This document shows positions 26,764 through 38,777 of a DNA stretch of 64,000 bases, in pieces. This stretch comes from Polycladidibacter hongkongensis (lineage in GTDB: Bacteria; Pseudomonadota; Alphaproteobacteria; Rhizobiales; Stappiaceae), in contig NZ_LLWC01000022.1 of assembly GCF_001561995.1 (NCBI RefSeq), forward strand, positions 62,001 to 126,000, in the 5' to 3' direction. The notes below the pieces were generated by a model, which was not told the DNA's origin, did not search any database, and saw nothing but the letters and a program-made list of their open reading frames with translations. The translations under genes were made by a program, and so were the position numbers. Numbering within the stretch: position 1 is the stretch's first letter; every line of letters begins with the position of its first letter.

Positions 26764-27297
26764 TTACTTCTTCTTGCCTTCCTTACGAACGATATGCTCG
26801 TCCGCATAACGAATACCCTTGCCTTTGTACGGCTCAGGCGGACGGTATTCGCGGATGTTCGCGGCGACCTGTCCGATTTGCTGCTTGTTAATACCGTTGA
26901 TTACAATCTCAGTCGGTTTTGGGCAAGCAATCTGGACACCCTCAGGGATGGCAAATTTGACATCGTGAGAGAAACCCAGAGCAAGATTGAGTGTAGAACC
27001 CTGCACTTGTGCACGGTAACCAACACCAGTAATTTCAAGCTTTTTCTCAAAGCCTGCGGTCACACCAGTGATGAGGTTCGCAATCATTGTGCGGCACATG
27101 CCCCACATGGAGCGAGCCAGCTTGGTCTGGTTGCGTGGATCAATGCGGATGCCATCATCCGTCATTTCGACCTGAACAGCATCGTGGGCCACGAAGGAGA
27201 GTTCCCCCTTCGGGCCTTTCACGACAACTTCCTGGCCGTTGATCGTTGCCGTTACCCCGCTAGGCACGGGGACTGGCTTTTTGCCAATACGAGACAT
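26764..27297 (-). CDS. rplF: 50S ribosomal protein L6
   Basis: A 177-residue L6 made of two similar halves. [19 protein letters not shown] opens the first, and the second ends with [20 protein letters not shown] and [17 protein letters not shown], the L6 signature. It sits near the base of the L7/L12 stalk and the sarcin-ricin loop, where elongation factors dock. The gene follows rpsH by 47 bases. Confidence 0.97.
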   Translation of the reverse strand: MSRIGKKPVPVPSGVTATINGQEVVVKGPKGELSFVAHDAVQVEMTDDGIRIDPRNQTKLARSMWGMCRTMIANLITGVTAGFEKKLEITGVGYRAQVQGSTLNLALGFSHDVKFAIPEGVQIACPKPTEIVINGINKQQIGQVAANIREYRPPEPYKGKGIRYADEHIVRKEGKKK

Positions 27298-27344
27298 AAG
27301 ATCAACCTGTCTGTTGTTGTTTTAATAATGTTGGCAATGCCGCA

Positions 27345-27743
27345 TCAGAAGACGCGGCAAAGCACCTCACCACCCACGTTTTCATCACGTGCCTGATGGT
27401 CAGCCATTACACCCTTAGGGGTGGAAAGGATAGACACACCCAGACCGTTTGCAACGTGAGGGATGTTCTTCACTGAAGAATACACACGACGCCCAGGCTT
27501 GGACACGCGCTCGATGGTACGGATAACCGGCTCACCATCAAAGTACTTCAGTTCAATTTCAAGTTCGGACTTGCCAGCAGAAAACTCAACTGCGGTGTAA
27601 CCGCGGATGAAACCTTCTGAAACAAGTACGTCCAGAATACGTGCGCGTAGCTTGGAGGCAGGTGTAGAAACCTTACCCTTGCGACGCATCTGCGCATTGC
27701 GAATGCGCGTGATCATATCCCCGACTGGATCGGAAATCGACAT
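27345..27743 (-). CDS. rpsH: 30S ribosomal protein S8
   Basis: A 132-residue S8 with [32 protein letters not shown] and the C-terminal signature [23 protein letters not shown]8 organises the central domain of 16S rRNA and in E. coli represses the spc operon by binding its own message at L5. Whether that control exists here was not tested. It lies 12 bases after rpsN. Confidence 0.97.
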   Translation of the reverse strand: MSISDPVGDMITRIRNAQMRRKGKVSTPASKLRARILDVLVSEGFIRGYTAVEFSAGKSELEIELKYFDGEPVIRTIERVSKPGRRVYSSVKNIPHVANGLGVSILSTPKGVMADHQARDENVGGEVLCRVF

Positions 27744-27755
27744 TGCAGTAACTCC

Positions 27756-28061
27756 TTACCAGCTCGACTTCACGAGACCCGGGATCTTACCCAGGGAACC
27801 CAGCTCACGAAGTGCCACACGTGACATCTTCAGCTTGCGGTAATAACCGCGTGGGCGACCTGAGACTTCACACCGGTTGCGTACCCGTATAGGCGCGGAA
27901 TTGCGCGGAAGCTCAGCAAGCTTCAGCCGTGCATTGAACCGCTCCTCCAGGGACAAGTTCTCGTCCTTGGCCATAGCCTTAAGGGCTGCGCGCTTATCAG
28001 CGTACTTAGCTACAAGACGCTCGCGCCGCTTGTTTTTTTCGACCGCGCTTTTCTTCGCCAT
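27756..28061 (-). CDS. rpsN: 30S ribosomal protein S14, zinc-independent type
   Basis: A 101-residue S14 with [40 protein letters not shown] and [20 protein letters not shown]. The long form lacks the CxxC zinc ribbon (only one cysteine is present), so it does not need zinc. S14 sits in the 30S head. It is 33 bases after rplE and 12 before rpsH. Confidence 0.97.
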   Translation of the reverse strand: MAKKSAVEKNKRRERLVAKYADKRAALKAMAKDENLSLEERFNARLKLAELPRNSAPIRVRNRCEVSGRPRGYYRKLKMSRVALRELGSLGKIPGLVKSSW

Positions 28062-28094
28062 CGTCTGTCCTCGTTCCTTTCCCGTATACCGTGC

Positions 28095-28655
28095 TTATTT
28101 AGCACGGAACGGGAAGTTGAACGCGCGCAGTAGTTCACGCGCTTCCTCATCGGTATTAGCACTCGTACAAACAACAATGTCCATACCCAGCATGTGATCA
28201 ACTTTATCGTAGTCGATCTCAGGGAAAACAATGTGTTCTTTGAGGCCCATTGCGTAGTTACCACGACCATCAAAGCCGTTCGGGTTCAGACCACGGAAGT
28301 CACGAACTCGAGGCAGCGCGATGGTGACCAAACGATCGAGGAATTCGAACATCTGGGCACGACGAAGGGTAACTTTGGCACCGAGCGGCATACCTTCACG
28401 AACTTTAAAGGTCGCGATAGATTTGCGTGCACGGGTAATAACCGCCTTTTGACCAGCAATCAAGGAAAGATCTGCAGCAGCAGTCTTAACTCGCTTACTA
28501 TCACCAACTGCTTCACCAACGCCCATGTTGAGAACAACTTTCTCAATGGATGGGATCATCATTGGGTTGGAGTAGTTGAACTTCTCCTGCAGCTGTTTGC
28601 GCACCACTTCATCGTAATGCGCTTTAAGCCGTGGTTGGGTATTAGCTTCAGCCAT
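28095..28655 (-). CDS. rplE: 50S ribosomal protein L5
   Basis: A 186-residue L5 with [25 protein letters not shown]-like region [36 protein letters not shown] and the conserved [16 protein letters not shown]5 binds 5S rRNA and helps form the central protuberance. The frame opens at 28700, but the ATG at 28655, with GGGAGATG before it, gives the normal start [16 protein letters not shown]. It overlaps the end of rplX by eight bases, so the two are translationally coupled. Confidence 0.96.
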   Translation of the reverse strand: MAEANTQPRLKAHYDEVVRKQLQEKFNYSNPMMIPSIEKVVLNMGVGEAVGDSKRVKTAAADLSLIAGQKAVITRARKSIATFKVREGMPLGAKVTLRRAQMFEFLDRLVTIALPRVRDFRGLNPNGFDGRGNYAMGLKEHIVFPEIDYDKVDHMLGMDIVVCTSANTDEEARELLRAFNFPFRAK

Positions 28656-28965
28656 CGATAACATCTCCCGAACGCTTTGCAAAGCGTACCAAGGTACCAT
28701 CTTCGCTTGCTTTGAAACCTACGCGAGTAGGCTTGCCGTCCTTAGGATCTGCGATCGCCAGGTTGGAAAGCTGGATCGGTGCTTCCTTAGAGATAATACC
28801 GCCTTCGCTCTGCTGGGTCTGGCGCTGGTGACGTTTCACCAAGTTTACGCCACGCACGACAGCGCGGTTTTCGGCGGCGATCATCTGGATGACTTCACCG
28901 GATTTACCTTTATCACGGCCAGCGATCACTACTACAGTGTCGCCTTTTTTGATTTTCGCGGGCAT
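28648..28965 (-). CDS. rplX: 50S ribosomal protein L24
   Basis: A 105-residue L24 with a KOW motif at the N-terminus ([22 protein letters not shown]) and [26 protein letters not shown]24 starts 50S assembly at the 5' end of 23S rRNA and borders the exit tunnel. Its start overlaps the rplN stop by one base (TGATG) and its end overlaps rplE by eight. Confidence 0.97.
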   Translation of the reverse strand: MPAKIKKGDTVVVIAGRDKGKSGEVIQMIAAENRAVVRGVNLVKRHQRQTQQSEGGIISKEAPIQLSNLAIADPKDGKPTRVGFKASEDGTLVRFAKRSGDVIDG

Positions 28966-29333
28966 CAGAGCACCTCCGGCGCAAGCGAAATGATCTTCAT
29001 GTGATTCTTGGCACGTAGTTCACGAGGAACAGGGCCAAAAATACGAGTTCCGATCGGTTCTTTGTTGTTGTTGATCAGCACGGCCGCATTGCGGTCGAAA
29101 CGGATCACGCTGCCATCTGGACGGCGAATGTCCTTCGCCGTACGTACGACAACAGCTTTCATCACGTCGCCCTTTTTGACACGGCCCCGTGGGATAGCTT
29201 CCTTGACGGAGACAACAATTACGTCGCCAACGCCAGCATACTTCCGCTTGGAACCGCCGAGCACTTTGATGCACATGACACGACGTGCGCCGGAGTTATC
29301 GGCCACATCGAGGTTTGTTTGCATCTGAATCAT
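28965..29333 (-). CDS. rplN: 50S ribosomal protein L14
   Basis: A 122-residue L14 with [41 protein letters not shown], and the C-terminal [21 protein letters not shown]14 forms an intersubunit bridge with 16S rRNA helix 14. Length and start are typical. It is 72 bases after rpsQ; a small inverted repeat (CCCGCT/AGCGGG at 29371-29388) lies in the gap. Confidence 0.97.
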   Translation of the reverse strand: MIQMQTNLDVADNSGARRVMCIKVLGGSKRKYAGVGDVIVVSVKEAIPRGRVKKGDVMKAVVVRTAKDIRRPDGSVIRFDRNAAVLINNNKEPIGTRIFGPVPRELRAKNHMKIISLAPEVL

Positions 29334-29405
29334 GACTCGTCGCCTTATTCTTTAGTTCAGCGATCCACCCGCTTTTAACAGCGGGCAGAACAACTGGATG
29401 CGTGA

Positions 29406-29648
29406 TTAGTTCGCAGCCTCGTTAGAGACGACGACCCATTTCTTATTCTTAGAGATAGGTGCGCACTCTTCGATACTGACGGTGTCACCAACCTTGTAAG
29501 AATTTTGTTCATCGTGTGCACGATACTTCTTCGTACGGCGCACAGTTTTTTTCAGCAGCGGGTGGGTAAAGCGGCGCTCTACCTTCACCGTAACCGTCTT
29601 GTCATTCGCATCGCTGACAACGACGCCCTGCAAAATACGCTTTGGCAT
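29406..29648 (-). CDS. rpsQ: 30S ribosomal protein S17
   Basis: An 80-residue S17 with [44 protein letters not shown] and [20 protein letters not shown]17 binds the 5' domain of 16S rRNA early in assembly. The gene is 10 bases after rpmC, in standard S10-operon order. Size and motifs are normal. Confidence 0.97.
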   Translation of the reverse strand: MPKRILQGVVVSDANDKTVTVKVERRFTHPLLKKTVRRTKKYRAHDEQNSYKVGDTVSIEECAPISKNKKWVVVSNEAAN

Positions 29649-29658
29649 TTAGAGCTCC

Positions 29659-29859
29659 TTAAGCGTTATCAGACATGCGCTTTTCACGCAGGATTGTCTG
29701 AATCCGTGCAATGTCACGACGAACCTGTCGTACACGCACGGTGTTTTCGAGCTGACCAGTCGCCTTTTGGAAACGCAGGTTGAACTGTTCTTTTTTCAGT
29801 CCCTCCAGGTCTTCCCGCAGTTGATCTTCGGTCTTTGCCCGTACATCGCTAGCCTTCAT
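29659..29859 (-). CDS. rpmC: 50S ribosomal protein L29
   Basis: A 66-residue L29 made of two helices: [20 protein letters not shown], then [19 protein letters not shown] and [14 protein letters not shown]. It lies by the exit tunnel, where SRP and trigger factor dock. The frame could open at 29913 inside rplP, but AAAGGAAC ahead of 29859 and the normal family length decide. It is 23 bases after rplP. Confidence 0.96.
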   Translation of the reverse strand: MKASDVRAKTEDQLREDLEGLKKEQFNLRFQKATGQLENTVRVRQVRRDIARIQTILREKRMSDNA

Positions 29860-29882
29860 GGCCTGTTCCTTTCGATGTCCGA

Positions 29883-30296
29883 TTACTCGCCAATGCGCTG
29901 CACGAAGCGGCACTTAATTGGGAGCTTGGCTGCTGCCAGACGCATTGCCTCACGAGCAACTTCTTCTGACACGCCGTCAATTTCAAACATGATCCGACCA
30001 GGCTTCACCCGGCATGCCCAATATTCTGGGCTACCTTTACCCTTACCCATGCGGACTTCAGCCGGCTTGGAGGACACAGGTAGGTCCGGGAAGATACGGA
30101 TCCACACGCGACCCGCACGCTTCATGTAGCGGGTCATTGCACGACGGGCCGCCTCAATTTGACGAGCGGTTACCCGCTCTGGCTCCAGCGCTTTCAAACC
30201 GAAAGCGCCGAAATTGAGGTCAGTGCCGCCCTTGGCGTTACCATGGATGCGGCCCTTGTGCTGCTTGCGGAACTTAGTTCGCTTTGGTTGCAGCAT
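29883..30296 (-). CDS. rplP: 50S ribosomal protein L16
   Basis: A 137-residue L16 with [59 protein letters not shown] and the conserved [21 protein letters not shown]16 shapes the A-site tRNA channel near the peptidyl-transferase centre. The central arginine (RVTARQ region) that YcfD-type oxygenases hydroxylate in E. coli is kept. It follows rpsC by 43 bases. Confidence 0.97.
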   Translation of the reverse strand: MLQPKRTKFRKQHKGRIHGNAKGGTDLNFGAFGLKALEPERVTARQIEAARRAMTRYMKRAGRVWIRIFPDLPVSSKPAEVRMGKGKGSPEYWACRVKPGRIMFEIDGVSEEVAREAMRLAAAKLPIKCRFVQRIGE

Positions 30297-30339
30297 CGCT
30301 TCTCTCTCTTAAACTAGATCTGTCGTGAAGAGGTGCTGC

Positions 30340-31056
30340 TTACGCAGCACGCTCACGGCGACCGCCACCTTGGCGCTCATTTTTACCACCACCTTCGGTA
30401 GCGCGGCGCTCAGATGCCATTGGATCATGCTCAAGGATTTCGCCCTTGAAGATCCACACCTTCACACCACACGCACCATAAGCGGTGTGCGCAGTAGCAG
30501 TACCATAGTCAATGTCCGCACGCAGAGTGTGCAGCGGCACGCGACCTTCACGATACCATTCGATACGTGCGATTTCCGCACCACCCAAACGACCGCCGCA
30601 GTTAATACGGATGCCCTGGGCGCCAAGACGCATTGCAGACTGAACTGCACGCTTCATGGCACGACGGAAAGCAACACGACGCTCCAGCTGCTGAGCAATA
30701 GAAGCGGCAACCAGCTGTGCATCAGTCTCTGGCTTGCGAACCTCAACAATGTTGAGAACAACCTCAGAGTCGGTCATCGCTGCAATCTTCTTGCGAAGAC
30801 GCTCGATGTCAGCACCTTTCTTACCGATAACCACACCTGGACGACCAGAATGGATGGTTACGCGGCACTTGCGGTGAGGACGCTCGATAACGACCTTAGA
30901 CACGGCAGCCTGCTTGAGTTCCTCAAGAAGGAACTCACGGATGCGGAAATCTTCATGAAGAAGATTACCGTATTCGTTTTTGTCAGCATACCAGCGGGAG
31001 TCCCAAGTACGGTTGATGCCGAGGCGGAACCCAATTGGATTAATCTTCTGACCCAT
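30340..31056 (-). CDS. rpsC: 30S ribosomal protein S3
   Basis: A 238-residue S3 with [20 protein letters not shown], the KH-domain loop [16 protein letters not shown] near residues 75-90, and the C-terminal [32 protein letters not shown] region. S3 lines the mRNA entry and has helicase activity with S4 and S5. A basic glycine-rich tail ([17 protein letters not shown]) ends the protein. It overlaps the rplV stop by one base. Confidence 0.97.
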   Translation of the reverse strand: MGQKINPIGFRLGINRTWDSRWYADKNEYGNLLHEDFRIREFLLEELKQAAVSKVVIERPHRKCRVTIHSGRPGVVIGKKGADIERLRKKIAAMTDSEVVLNIVEVRKPETDAQLVAASIAQQLERRVAFRRAMKRAVQSAMRLGAQGIRINCGGRLGGAEIARIEWYREGRVPLHTLRADIDYGTATAHTAYGACGVKVWIFKGEILEHDPMASERRATEGGGKNERQGGGRRERAA

Positions 31057-31436
31057 TAGGCGCTCTCCTCAACTTCCCGAACAACGATGGTCAGGTTAGA
31101 GAACGGTTTCATGATCCGCCCTACCCTGCCACGGGCCCGAGGCTGGAAGCGCTTCATTACAAGCGCTTTGCCAACGTATGCCTCGGCGACAACAAGATTG
31201 TCGACGTCGAGGTCGTGGTTGTTTTCTGCGTTCGCAATAGCAGACATCAAGGTTTTCTTGACGTCGCCAGCAATACGCTTGCGAGAGAAGGTCAGATCAG
31301 CAAGAGCCTTACCAACTTTCTTACCGCGGATCGATGCTGCAACGAGGTTTAGCTTCTGCGGAGAAGTCCGCAGCATGCGGCATACTGCCTTTGCCTCGTT
31401 GTCGGCGAGCGTCCGCTCAAGCTTCTGCTTGCCCAT
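31056..31436 (-). CDS. rplV: 50S ribosomal protein L22
   Basis: A 126-residue L22 with [40 protein letters not shown] and the beta-hairpin region [20 protein letters not shown] that reaches into the exit tunnel. Macrolide-resistance changes map to that hairpin in other species; none is obvious here. The gene is two bases after rpsS and overlaps rpsC by one base. Confidence 0.97.
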   Translation of the reverse strand: MGKQKLERTLADNEAKAVCRMLRTSPQKLNLVAASIRGKKVGKALADLTFSRKRIAGDVKKTLMSAIANAENNHDLDVDNLVVAEAYVGKALVMKRFQPRARGRVGRIMKPFSNLTIVVREVEESA

Positions 31437-31438
31437 CG

Positions 31439-31717
31439 TTATTTCCTCTTCGCCTTTTTATCAGCTCCGTGACCGTAGTAGGTGCGGGTTGGGGAGTACT
31501 CGCCCAACTTCTGACCAACCATGTCTTCGGAGATCAAAACAGGAATGTGCTTTTGACCGTTATAAACGCCAAAGGTCAACCCCACGAAGTGCGGCAAAAT
31601 AGTGGAACGACGGCTCCAAGTCTTGATGACCTCATTACGGCCAGACTCGCGAACCTTCTCCGCCTTCTTCAGGAGGTAACCGTCGATGAACGGCCCTTTC
31701 CAGATCGAACGTGCCAC
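31439..31717 (-). CDS. rpsS: 30S ribosomal protein S19
   Basis: A 92-residue S19 with [40 protein letters not shown] and [20 protein letters not shown], followed by the conserved PTRTYYGH. S19 sits in the 30S head by the A-site. The start codon is GTG, with AGGGGAAC ahead. It is 12 bases after rplB and two before rplV. Confidence 0.97.
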   Translation of the reverse strand: MARSIWKGPFIDGYLLKKAEKVRESGRNEVIKTWSRRSTILPHFVGLTFGVYNGQKHIPVLISEDMVGQKLGEYSPTRTYYGHGADKKAKRK

Positions 31718-31729
31718 GATCCGTTCCCC

Positions 31730-32563
31730 TTACTTCTTACGTGCGTGACGGGAACGAACGATGTACTTATCGCTCGACTTGTTACGCCGCGTACGTTTAC
31801 CTTTAGTCGGCTTACCCCAAGGAGTAACCGGATGACGACCGCCGGATGTACGACCTTCACCACCACCATGTGGGTGATCGATCGGGTTCATCGCAACACC
31901 GCGAACATGCGGGCGGCGACCAAGCCAACGGGAACGACCTGCCTTACCAAGGTTGATATTGGCATGATCAGGGTTGGAAACCGCACCAACGGTTGCCATG
32001 CAAGTGCCAAGCACGCGACGCTGCTCGCCAGAGAGCAGACGGATCAAGGTGTAACCGGAGTCACGACCAACGATCTGCGCGTAAGCACCGGCAGAACGAG
32101 CAACCTGAGCGCCTTTACCAGGCTTCAGCTCAATGTTGTGAACGATGGTGCCAACCGGGATGGATGCCAATGGCATCGCGTTCCCTGGCTTCACGTCCAC
32201 GTGCTCGCCAGCTACAACCTTGTCGCCAGCAGCAAGACGCTGTGGAGCCAGGATGTATGCCTGCTCACCATCCTCATAGGAGATGAGAGCAATAAATGCG
32301 GTGCGGTTCGGGTCATATTCAAGGCGCTCTACGGTGCCAACAACGTCGAATTTACGACGCTTGAAGTCAACCATACGGTAGGTGCGCTTATGACCACCAC
32401 CAATGTTGTTTGCGGTTTTACGGCCGTAGTTGTTACGACCACCGGTCTTGGACAGGCCTTCAGTCAATTTCTTGACTGGCTTGCCTTTCCACAATTCTGA
32501 ACGGTCAACCTGAACCAGCTGACGACGGCCAGGAGATGTGGGATTAAATGTCTTAAGTGCCAT
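31730..32563 (-). CDS. rplB: 50S ribosomal protein L2
   Basis: A 277-residue L2. The OB-like domain has [20 protein letters not shown]; the SH3-like domain has [20 protein letters not shown]; the C-terminal loop holds [20 protein letters not shown], with the histidine essential for peptidyl transfer and subunit joining. L2 is one of the most conserved ribosomal proteins. It is 16 bases after rplW and 12 before rpsS. Confidence 0.98.
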   Translation of the reverse strand: MALKTFNPTSPGRRQLVQVDRSELWKGKPVKKLTEGLSKTGGRNNYGRKTANNIGGGHKRTYRMVDFKRRKFDVVGTVERLEYDPNRTAFIALISYEDGEQAYILAPQRLAAGDKVVAGEHVDVKPGNAMPLASIPVGTIVHNIELKPGKGAQVARSAGAYAQIVGRDSGYTLIRLLSGEQRRVLGTCMATVGAVSNPDHANINLGKAGRSRWLGRRPHVRGVAMNPIDHPHGGGEGRTSGGRHPVTPWGKPTKGKRTRRNKSSDKYIVRSRHARKK

Positions 32564-32579
32564 TTGTTCTCACTCCCCC

Positions 32580-32873
32580 TTAAAGACCGGTTGTCACGTC
32601 GATGGCTTCGCCATCTTCAAGAGTAACAACAGCCTTTTTGAAGTCAGACTGACGACCAATGATACCGCGGAAACGCTTTTCCTTACCCTTACGGACAAGA
32701 GTATTAACCGCTTTAACCTTCACACCAAACAGAGCTTCAACAGCTGCTTTGATTTCAGGCTTGGTCGCTGTGTTCGCTACCTTGAAAACAACTTTGTTCT
32801 GTTCAGAAGCAATAGTTGCCTTCTCGGTGATGACCGGAGAAACGATTGTATCGTAGTGAGCAATCTTACTCAT
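32580..32873 (-). CDS. rplW: 50S ribosomal protein L23
   Basis: A 97-residue L23 with [42 protein letters not shown] and the tail ending [18 protein letters not shown]23 is the docking site for trigger factor and SRP at the tunnel exit; the surface loop residues VEALFGVKV are usual. Its start overlaps the rplD stop by one base, indicating coupling. Confidence 0.96.
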   Translation of the reverse strand: MSKIAHYDTIVSPVITEKATIASEQNKVVFKVANTATKPEIKAAVEALFGVKVKAVNTLVRKGKEKRFRGIIGRQSDFKKAVVTLEDGEAIDVTTGL

Positions 32874-33490
32874 TAGAAGCGCTCCTCCAGGGCTGCGATG
32901 GCCGCTTTGGTCAGAACCAACTTTTCACGACGAAGAATGTCGTAAACGTTGATGCCCTGTACCGGCAGCACGTCAACCAACGGAATATTGCGGGATGCCA
33001 GACCAAAGTTTGCATCAACCTCAGAGCCATCGATGAACAGCGCGCTGTTCAGGCCAAGGTTAGCAAGTGCACCTTTCAGTGCCTTGGTTTTAGCATCAGC
33101 AGATTTCGCCTCGTCCAGCACAATCAGATCACCAGCAGCAGCTTTAGCAGAAAGAGCATGCTTGAGACCAAGCGCGCGAACTTTCTTTGGCAGGTCGAAC
33201 GCATGCGAGCGAACAACCGGACCAAATGCACGACCACCACCACGGAACTGAGGAACCTTACGGTTACCGTGGCGTGCTCCGCCAGAACCTTTCTGGCGAA
33301 CGAACTTTTTAGTGGTACCAGTAACTTCGGAACGACCCAAAGTTTTGTGAGTACCAGCCTGGCGCTTAGCGAGCTGCCAGCGTACTACGCGCTGGATCAG
33401 GTCCTTACGTGGCTCAAGACCAAAGATGTCTTCAGACACGGTGATCGAACCGGCTGCGCCGCCAGCGAGGGTCTTAACCTCGAGTTCCAT
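32873..33490 (-). CDS. rplD: 50S ribosomal protein L4
   Basis: A 205-residue L4 with [42 protein letters not shown] (the loop that enters the tunnel wall) and a C-terminal domain with [15 protein letters not shown]. In E. coli L4 also represses the S10 operon. A GTG three bases upstream is in frame; the ATG at 33490 overlaps the rplC stop as TGATG and gives the family start. The rplD stop overlaps rplW by one base. Confidence 0.96.
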   Translation of the reverse strand: MELEVKTLAGGAAGSITVSEDIFGLEPRKDLIQRVVRWQLAKRQAGTHKTLGRSEVTGTTKKFVRQKGSGGARHGNRKVPQFRGGGRAFGPVVRSHAFDLPKKVRALGLKHALSAKAAAGDLIVLDEAKSADAKTKALKGALANLGLNSALFIDGSEVDANFGLASRNIPLVDVLPVQGINVYDILRREKLVLTKAAIAALEERF

Positions 33491-34203
33491 CACTCACCTT
33501 CCTTCCCGGTTTCGGTCGCTGCAGCTTCAGCCGCACGGAAGGCACCAGGAACTGGCGCTGCTTCTGGCAGAGCTTTTTTAACTGCATCACGAACCAGGAT
33601 CCAACCGCCCTTAGAACCAGGTACAGAACCTTCAACCAAGATCAGACCGCGCTCAGCGTCGGTACGAACGATCTTGAGGTTCTGAGTGGTAACGCGCTCG
33701 CTACCCATGTGTCCGGCCATTTTCTTGCCTTTGAACACTTTACCTGGGTCCTGACACTGACCCGTAGAACCATGCGCACGGTGAGAGATAGATACACCGT
33801 GAGAAGCGCGACCACCACCGAAGTTGTGACGCTTCATAGCACCTGCAAAGCCCTTACCGATAGATGTGCCGGTAACATCAACAAACTGGCCATTCACGAA
33901 GTGGTCAGCAGTAAGTTCTGCACCAACTTCAATCAAGTTGTCTGTGGTTACGCGGAACTCGGCGACTTTACGCTTTGGCTCCACCTTCGCGGCTGCGAAG
34001 TGGCCGCGCATAGCGCGATCCGTATTTTTTACTTTTGCTGCACCAACGCCAAGCTGTAGCGCTGTGTAGCCATTCTTTTCTTCCGTCCGGTGGGCAACGA
34101 CCTGGCACTTGTCCAGGGCCAGCACGGTTACAGGCACGTGTTCACCTGCCTCATTGTAAACCCGTGTCATTCCCACTTTCTGGGCGATCACTCCAGAACG
34201 CAT
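33490..34203 (-). CDS. rplC: 50S ribosomal protein L3
   Basis: A 237-residue L3 with [60 protein letters not shown] and [16 protein letters not shown]3 starts 50S assembly; the Q in STGQCQDPG is the residue methylated by PrmB in E. coli. An alanine and glutamate-rich C-terminal tail of about 25 residues is added, as in other alphaproteobacteria. It is 22 bases after rpsJ. Confidence 0.97.
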   Translation of the reverse strand: MRSGVIAQKVGMTRVYNEAGEHVPVTVLALDKCQVVAHRTEEKNGYTALQLGVGAAKVKNTDRAMRGHFAAAKVEPKRKVAEFRVTTDNLIEVGAELTADHFVNGQFVDVTGTSIGKGFAGAMKRHNFGGGRASHGVSISHRAHGSTGQCQDPGKVFKGKKMAGHMGSERVTTQNLKIVRTDAERGLILVEGSVPGSKGGWILVRDAVKKALPEAAPVPGAFRAAEAAATETGKEGE

Positions 34204-34225
34204 CGGTGTGTCCCCTTATGGCCGC

Positions 34226-34534
34226 CTAGAGTTTGATCTCGACGTCCACACCAGCAGCCAGATCGAGCTTCATCAAAGCATCAACTGTCTGCGGGGTTGG
34301 ATCGACGATGTCGAGCAGGCGCTTGTGTGTGCGCATCTCGAACTGATCACGACTCTTTTTATCGATATGCGGCCCACGAAGTACGGTGTACTTCTCGATC
34401 CGCGTTGGCAACGGAACCGGTCCACGCACTTGTGCGCCAGTCCGTTTCGCCGTGTTGACGATTTCCTTGGTGGAAGCGTCAAGAACACGGTGATCAAACG
34501 CCTTTAGGCGGATCCGAATATTCTGACCGTTCAT
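34226..34534 (-). CDS. rpsJ: 30S ribosomal protein S10
   Basis: A 102-residue S10 with [40 protein letters not shown] and the C-terminal [21 protein letters not shown]10 packs in the 30S head and also serves as the NusE antitermination factor with NusB. It heads the S10 operon, 64 bases after tuf; a hairpin lies in that gap. Confidence 0.97.
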   Translation of the reverse strand: MNGQNIRIRLKAFDHRVLDASTKEIVNTAKRTGAQVRGPVPLPTRIEKYTVLRGPHIDKKSRDQFEMRTHKRLLDIVDPTPQTVDALMKLDLAAGVDVEIKL

Positions 34535-34556
34535 GACTTATCCCTACTGAGTAAGA

Positions 34557-34584
34557 GTGGCAGCCTCATAGCAGAGACTGCCAC
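34557..34584 (-). other. Intercistronic hairpin between tuf and rpsJ
   Basis: GTGGCAG and CTGCCAC form a 7-bp inverted repeat around a 14-base loop, midway between tuf and rpsJ. No T run follows on the minus strand, so it is more likely an RNA-processing or stability element than a terminator. Confidence 0.45.
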
Positions 34585-34598
34585 CTAACTCAATTATT

Positions 34599-35774
34599 TT
34601 ATTCGATGATTGCTGCTACAACGCCCGCACCAACGGTACGACCACCCTCACGGATAGCAAAGCGCAGACCATCTTCCATAGCGATCGGCACGATCAGCTC
34701 AACAGATACGGAGATGTTATCGCCCGGCATCACCATTTCGGTGCCTTCTGGCAGAGTAACCACACCGGTCACATCAGTTGTACGGAAGTAGAACTGTGGA
34801 CGGTAGTTGGTGAAGAACGGGGTATGACGACCACCTTCTTCTTTGGTGAGGATGTATGCCTCTGCCTTAAACTTGGTGTGCGGAGTAACAGAACCCGGCT
34901 TACAAAGAACCTGGCCACGCTCAACTTCCTCACGACCAACGCCGCGGATCAGTGCACCGATGTTATCCCCAGCTTCACCCTGATCGAGCAGCTTACGGAA
35001 CATTTCCACACCGGTAACGGTGGTTTTGGAGGTTTCTTTGATGCCAACGATTTCAACTTCGTCGCCAACGTGAACCACACCGCGCTCAACACGACCGGTT
35101 ACAACAGTACCGCGGCCAGAGATAGAGAACACGTCTTCGATAGGCATCAGGAATGCCTGATCACGCGGACGATCTGGAGTAGGGATGTACTCGTCAACAG
35201 CAGCCATCAGTTCTGCAATTTTCTCAGTACCGATGTTTGCATCACGATCTTCAAGGGCTGCAAGAGCAGAACCAGCGATGATCGGAATATCGTCACCCGG
35301 GAACTCGTAGGAAGACAGAAGTTCACGAACTTCCATTTCAACCAGTTCCAGCAGCTCTTCGTCGTCAACCTGATCAACTTTGTTCATGAAGACAACCAGA
35401 GCAGGAACGCCAACCTGACGTGCCAGCAGGATGTGCTCGCGGGTCTGTGGCATAGGGCCATCAGCTGCGTTCACAACCAGGATAGCACCGTCCATCTGCG
35501 CTGCACCGGTGATCATGTTCTTCACGTAGTCAGCGTGACCCGGGCAGTCAACGTGAGCGTAGTGACGAGCTTCGGTCTCATACTCAACGTGTGCGGTAGA
35601 AATGGTGATACCGCGAGCACGCTCTTCTGGAGCACCGTCAATCTCGTCATATGCCTTGAAGTCACCAAAAGACTTGGTGATCGCAGCAGTCAGAGTGGTT
35701 TTACCGTGGTCAACGTGGCCAATCGTGCCGATGTTGACGTGCGGCTTATTACGTTCAAATTTTTCTTTAGCCAT
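34599..35774 (-). CDS. tuf: Elongation factor Tu, str-operon copy
   Basis: A 391-residue EF-Tu that brings aminoacyl-tRNA to the ribosome. The G domain has [14 protein letters not shown], the switch I region with [28 protein letters not shown] and NKVDQ; domains 2 and 3 follow with [13 protein letters not shown] and [15 protein letters not shown]. Its protein is identical to the copy at 51920-53095; the two genes differ at a few bases near the ends only. It is the last gene of the str operon, 47 bases after fusA. Confidence 0.98.
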   Translation of the reverse strand: MAKEKFERNKPHVNIGTIGHVDHGKTTLTAAITKSFGDFKAYDEIDGAPEERARGITISTAHVEYETEARHYAHVDCPGHADYVKNMITGAAQMDGAILVVNAADGPMPQTREHILLARQVGVPALVVFMNKVDQVDDEELLELVEMEVRELLSSYEFPGDDIPIIAGSALAALEDRDANIGTEKIAELMAAVDEYIPTPDRPRDQAFLMPIEDVFSISGRGTVVTGRVERGVVHVGDEVEIVGIKETSKTTVTGVEMFRKLLDQGEAGDNIGALIRGVGREEVERGQVLCKPGSVTPHTKFKAEAYILTKEEGGRHTPFFTNYRPQFYFRTTDVTGVVTLPEGTEMVMPGDNISVSVELIVPIAMEDGLRFAIREGGRTVGAGVVAAIIE

Positions 35775-35821
35775 CGGATTACTCCGTTCTCTCTGTGATC
35801 CTGTGGACTGTCTTTAAAAGC

Positions 35822-37897
35822 TTAAGCGTATTTCGCTTTAACTTCGTCAGCTACAGCCTGAGGGACCTGATCGTAGTGATCGAACACCATGGAATACTGC
35901 GCACGCCCTTGGGACATGGAACGCAAGTTGTTCACGTAACCAAACATGTTGGCCAGCGGAACCATAGCAGTGATAACGGTGACAACACCGCGGTTTTCGG
36001 TACCGGAAATCTGACCACGACGTGAATTCAGATCACCAATAACATCACCCATGTAGTCTTCAGGGGTGACAACCTCAACCTTCATGATTGGTTCCAGAAG
36101 CTTCGGTTTTGCTTGCGCAATAGCTTCACGGAAACCGGCACGACCTGCGATCTCAAACGCCAGGACCGAGGAGTCAACATCGTGGTAAGCACCGTCTGTA
36201 AGCGTTGCTTTAATGTCGACCATCGGGAAGCCAGCAAGTGGACCAGAGGACATAACCGATTCAATACCCTTAGAAACACCAGGGATGTATTCTTTAGGTA
36301 CGTTACCACCCACGATGGTGTCTTTAAACTCAAACCCAGCACCAATTTCATTAGGCTCGATTGAGAGTTTAATGCGAGCAAACTGACCGGTACCACCAGA
36401 CTGCTTCTTGTGCGTGTAGTCGATGTCTGCAGGTGCAGTAATCGTCTCACGGTAAGCAACCTGAGGCGCACCGATGTTTGCCTCAACCTTGAATTCGCGC
36501 TTCATGCGGTCAACAAGGATGTCCAGGTGAAGTTCACCCATGCCAGCAATGATGGTCTGGCCGGATTCTTCATCTGTCTTCACGCGGAAGGATGGGTCTT
36601 CTGCAGCCAGGCGGTTCAGGGCAAGACCCATCTTCTCCTGGTCACCTTTGGTTTTAGGCTCAACAGCGATCTCGATAACCGGATCCGGGAACTCCATGCG
36701 CTCCAGAATAACAGGCTTCAGAGGATCACAGAGCGTATCACCGGTGGTGGTGTCCTTCAGACCAGCAATCGCAACGATGTCGCCTGCATAGGCCTCATCG
36801 ATGTCCTCACGGCTGTTGGAGTGCATCTGCATCATACGACCAACGCGTTCGCGCTTGCCCTTAACAGTATTCATGACAGACGAGCCTTTGGTCAGCACGC
36901 CGGAATAAATACGGGCAAAGGTCAGGGAACCCACGAATGGGTCATTCATGATTTTGAAGGCGAGCATGCCGAGTGGCTCTTCATCAGAAGATTTGCGCTC
37001 GGTTTCTTCCTCGGTCTTCGCATCAATACCTTTAATCGCTGGAACTTCTACCGGGCTTGGCAGATAGTCAACGACCGCATCAAGAAGTGGCTGAACGCCT
37101 TTGTTCTTAAATGCAGTACCGCACATGACAGGAACAAAGTCACCAGCAATGGTGCCCTTACGGATCAGCGCCTGAAGCTTTTCAAAGGAAGGCTCTTCGC
37201 CTTCCAGATAAGCTTCCATTGCCTCTTCGTCCACTTCAACAGCGGTTTCGATCAGCTTGTCACGGTATTCCGCAGCCTGGTCAGCAAGATCAGCCGGAAT
37301 ATCCAGCTCATCCCAAGAAGCGCCGAGGTTTTCGGACTTCCAAACCAGTGCCTTCATCTTCAAAAGATCGACAACACCCTGGAACTCGCTCTCAGCGCCA
37401 ATTGGCAGCTGCAGGCAAAGTGGGTTAGCGCCAAGGCGCTTCTCGATCATTTCTACACAGCGGTAGAAATCAGCACCGAGCTTGTCCATCTTGTTGACGA
37501 AGATCATCCGCGGGACGTTGTACTTGTCGGCCTGACGCCAAACAGTCTCGGTCTGCGGTTCTACGCCAGCGTTGGCGTCGAGCAGGGCTACCGCACCATC
37601 AAGCACACGCAAGGAACGCTCAACTTCAATTGTGAAGTCAACGTGGCCTGGGGTGTCAATGATGTTAAGACGCTTGTCATTCCAGAACGCAGTGGTCGCA
37701 GCAGAGGTAATGGTAATACCACGCTCCTGCTCCTGCTCCATCCAGTCCATAGTCGCTGCACCGTCGTGAACCTCACCAATCTTGTGAGATTTACCAGTGT
37801 AGTACAGGATACGTTCGGTTGTCGTCGTCTTACCAGCATCAATGTGAGCCATGATGCCGAAGTTACGGTAGTCCTCGATTTTATGCGTGCGTGACAT
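35822..37897 (-). CDS. fusA: Elongation factor G
   Basis: A 691-residue translocation GTPase. The G domain has [55 protein letters not shown] and [10 protein letters not shown]; domain IV includes [17 protein letters not shown] and the C-terminus has [17 protein letters not shown]. It drives tRNA-mRNA movement after peptide transfer and, with RRF, ribosome recycling. Fusidic-acid contact residues in domains II and III are not visibly changed. It follows rpsG by 24 bases. Confidence 0.98.
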   Translation of the reverse strand: MSRTHKIEDYRNFGIMAHIDAGKTTTTERILYYTGKSHKIGEVHDGAATMDWMEQEQERGITITSAATTAFWNDKRLNIIDTPGHVDFTIEVERSLRVLDGAVALLDANAGVEPQTETVWRQADKYNVPRMIFVNKMDKLGADFYRCVEMIEKRLGANPLCLQLPIGAESEFQGVVDLLKMKALVWKSENLGASWDELDIPADLADQAAEYRDKLIETAVEVDEEAMEAYLEGEEPSFEKLQALIRKGTIAGDFVPVMCGTAFKNKGVQPLLDAVVDYLPSPVEVPAIKGIDAKTEEETERKSSDEEPLGMLAFKIMNDPFVGSLTFARIYSGVLTKGSSVMNTVKGKRERVGRMMQMHSNSREDIDEAYAGDIVAIAGLKDTTTGDTLCDPLKPVILERMEFPDPVIEIAVEPKTKGDQEKMGLALNRLAAEDPSFRVKTDEESGQTIIAGMGELHLDILVDRMKREFKVEANIGAPQVAYRETITAPADIDYTHKKQSGGTGQFARIKLSIEPNEIGAGFEFKDTIVGGNVPKEYIPGVSKGIESVMSSGPLAGFPMVDIKATLTDGAYHDVDSSVLAFEIAGRAGFREAIAQAKPKLLEPIMKVEVVTPEDYMGDVIGDLNSRRGQISGTENRGVVTVITAMVPLANMFGYVNNLRSMSQGRAQYSMVFDHYDQVPQAVADEVKAKYA

Positions 37898-37921
37898 TTC
37901 GCCAGCCTCTTTCCGGGGAGA

Positions 37922-38395
<474 letters not shown>

Positions 38396-38405
38396 CTATA
38401 TCCTA

Positions 38406-38777
38406 TTATTTCGGACGCTTAGCGCCATACTTGGAACGACGCTGTTTACGGTCTTTAACACCCTGGGTATCAAGCACACCACGAATAATGTGGTAGCGCA
38501 CACCCGGCAAATCTTTTACACGACCACCGCGGATCATAACCACGGAGTGCTCTTGCAGGTTGTGACCTTCACCCGGAATGTATCCGATAACTTCAAAACC
38601 GTTTGTCAGGCGGATTTTCGCCACTTTACGCAGAGCCGAGTTCGGCTTCTTAGGCGTCGTGGTGTAAACGCGTGTACAAACGCCCCGCTTCTGCGGGCAT
38701 GCTTCCATCGCAGGAACCTTGTTCCGCTTTGGAGGGTCTTTCCGCGGATTGCGGATCAACTGGTTAATAGTCGGCAT
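38406..38777 (-). CDS. rpsL: 30S ribosomal protein S12
   Basis: A 123-residue S12 with [40 protein letters not shown] and [21 protein letters not shown]12 lies at the decoding centre. The streptomycin-determining lysines, in TPKKPNS and RVKDLPG, are both present, so the protein looks streptomycin-sensitive. The aspartate of DLPGVRY that RimO methylthiolates is kept. It heads the str operon; a good promoter lies at 39036-39064. Confidence 0.98.
   Translation of the reverse strand: MPTINQLIRNPRKDPPKRNKVPAMEACPQKRGVCTRVYTTTPKKPNSALRKVAKIRLTNGFEVIGYIPGEGHNLQEHSVVMIRGGRVKDLPGVRYHIIRGVLDTQGVKDRKQRRSKYGAKRPK

Noticed and set aside
34824-35798. Long plus-strand frame antisense to tuf (and its twin at 52145-53224)
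   Set aside because: Antisense shadow of a highly biased gene; its match between the two tuf copies only reflects the duplication.
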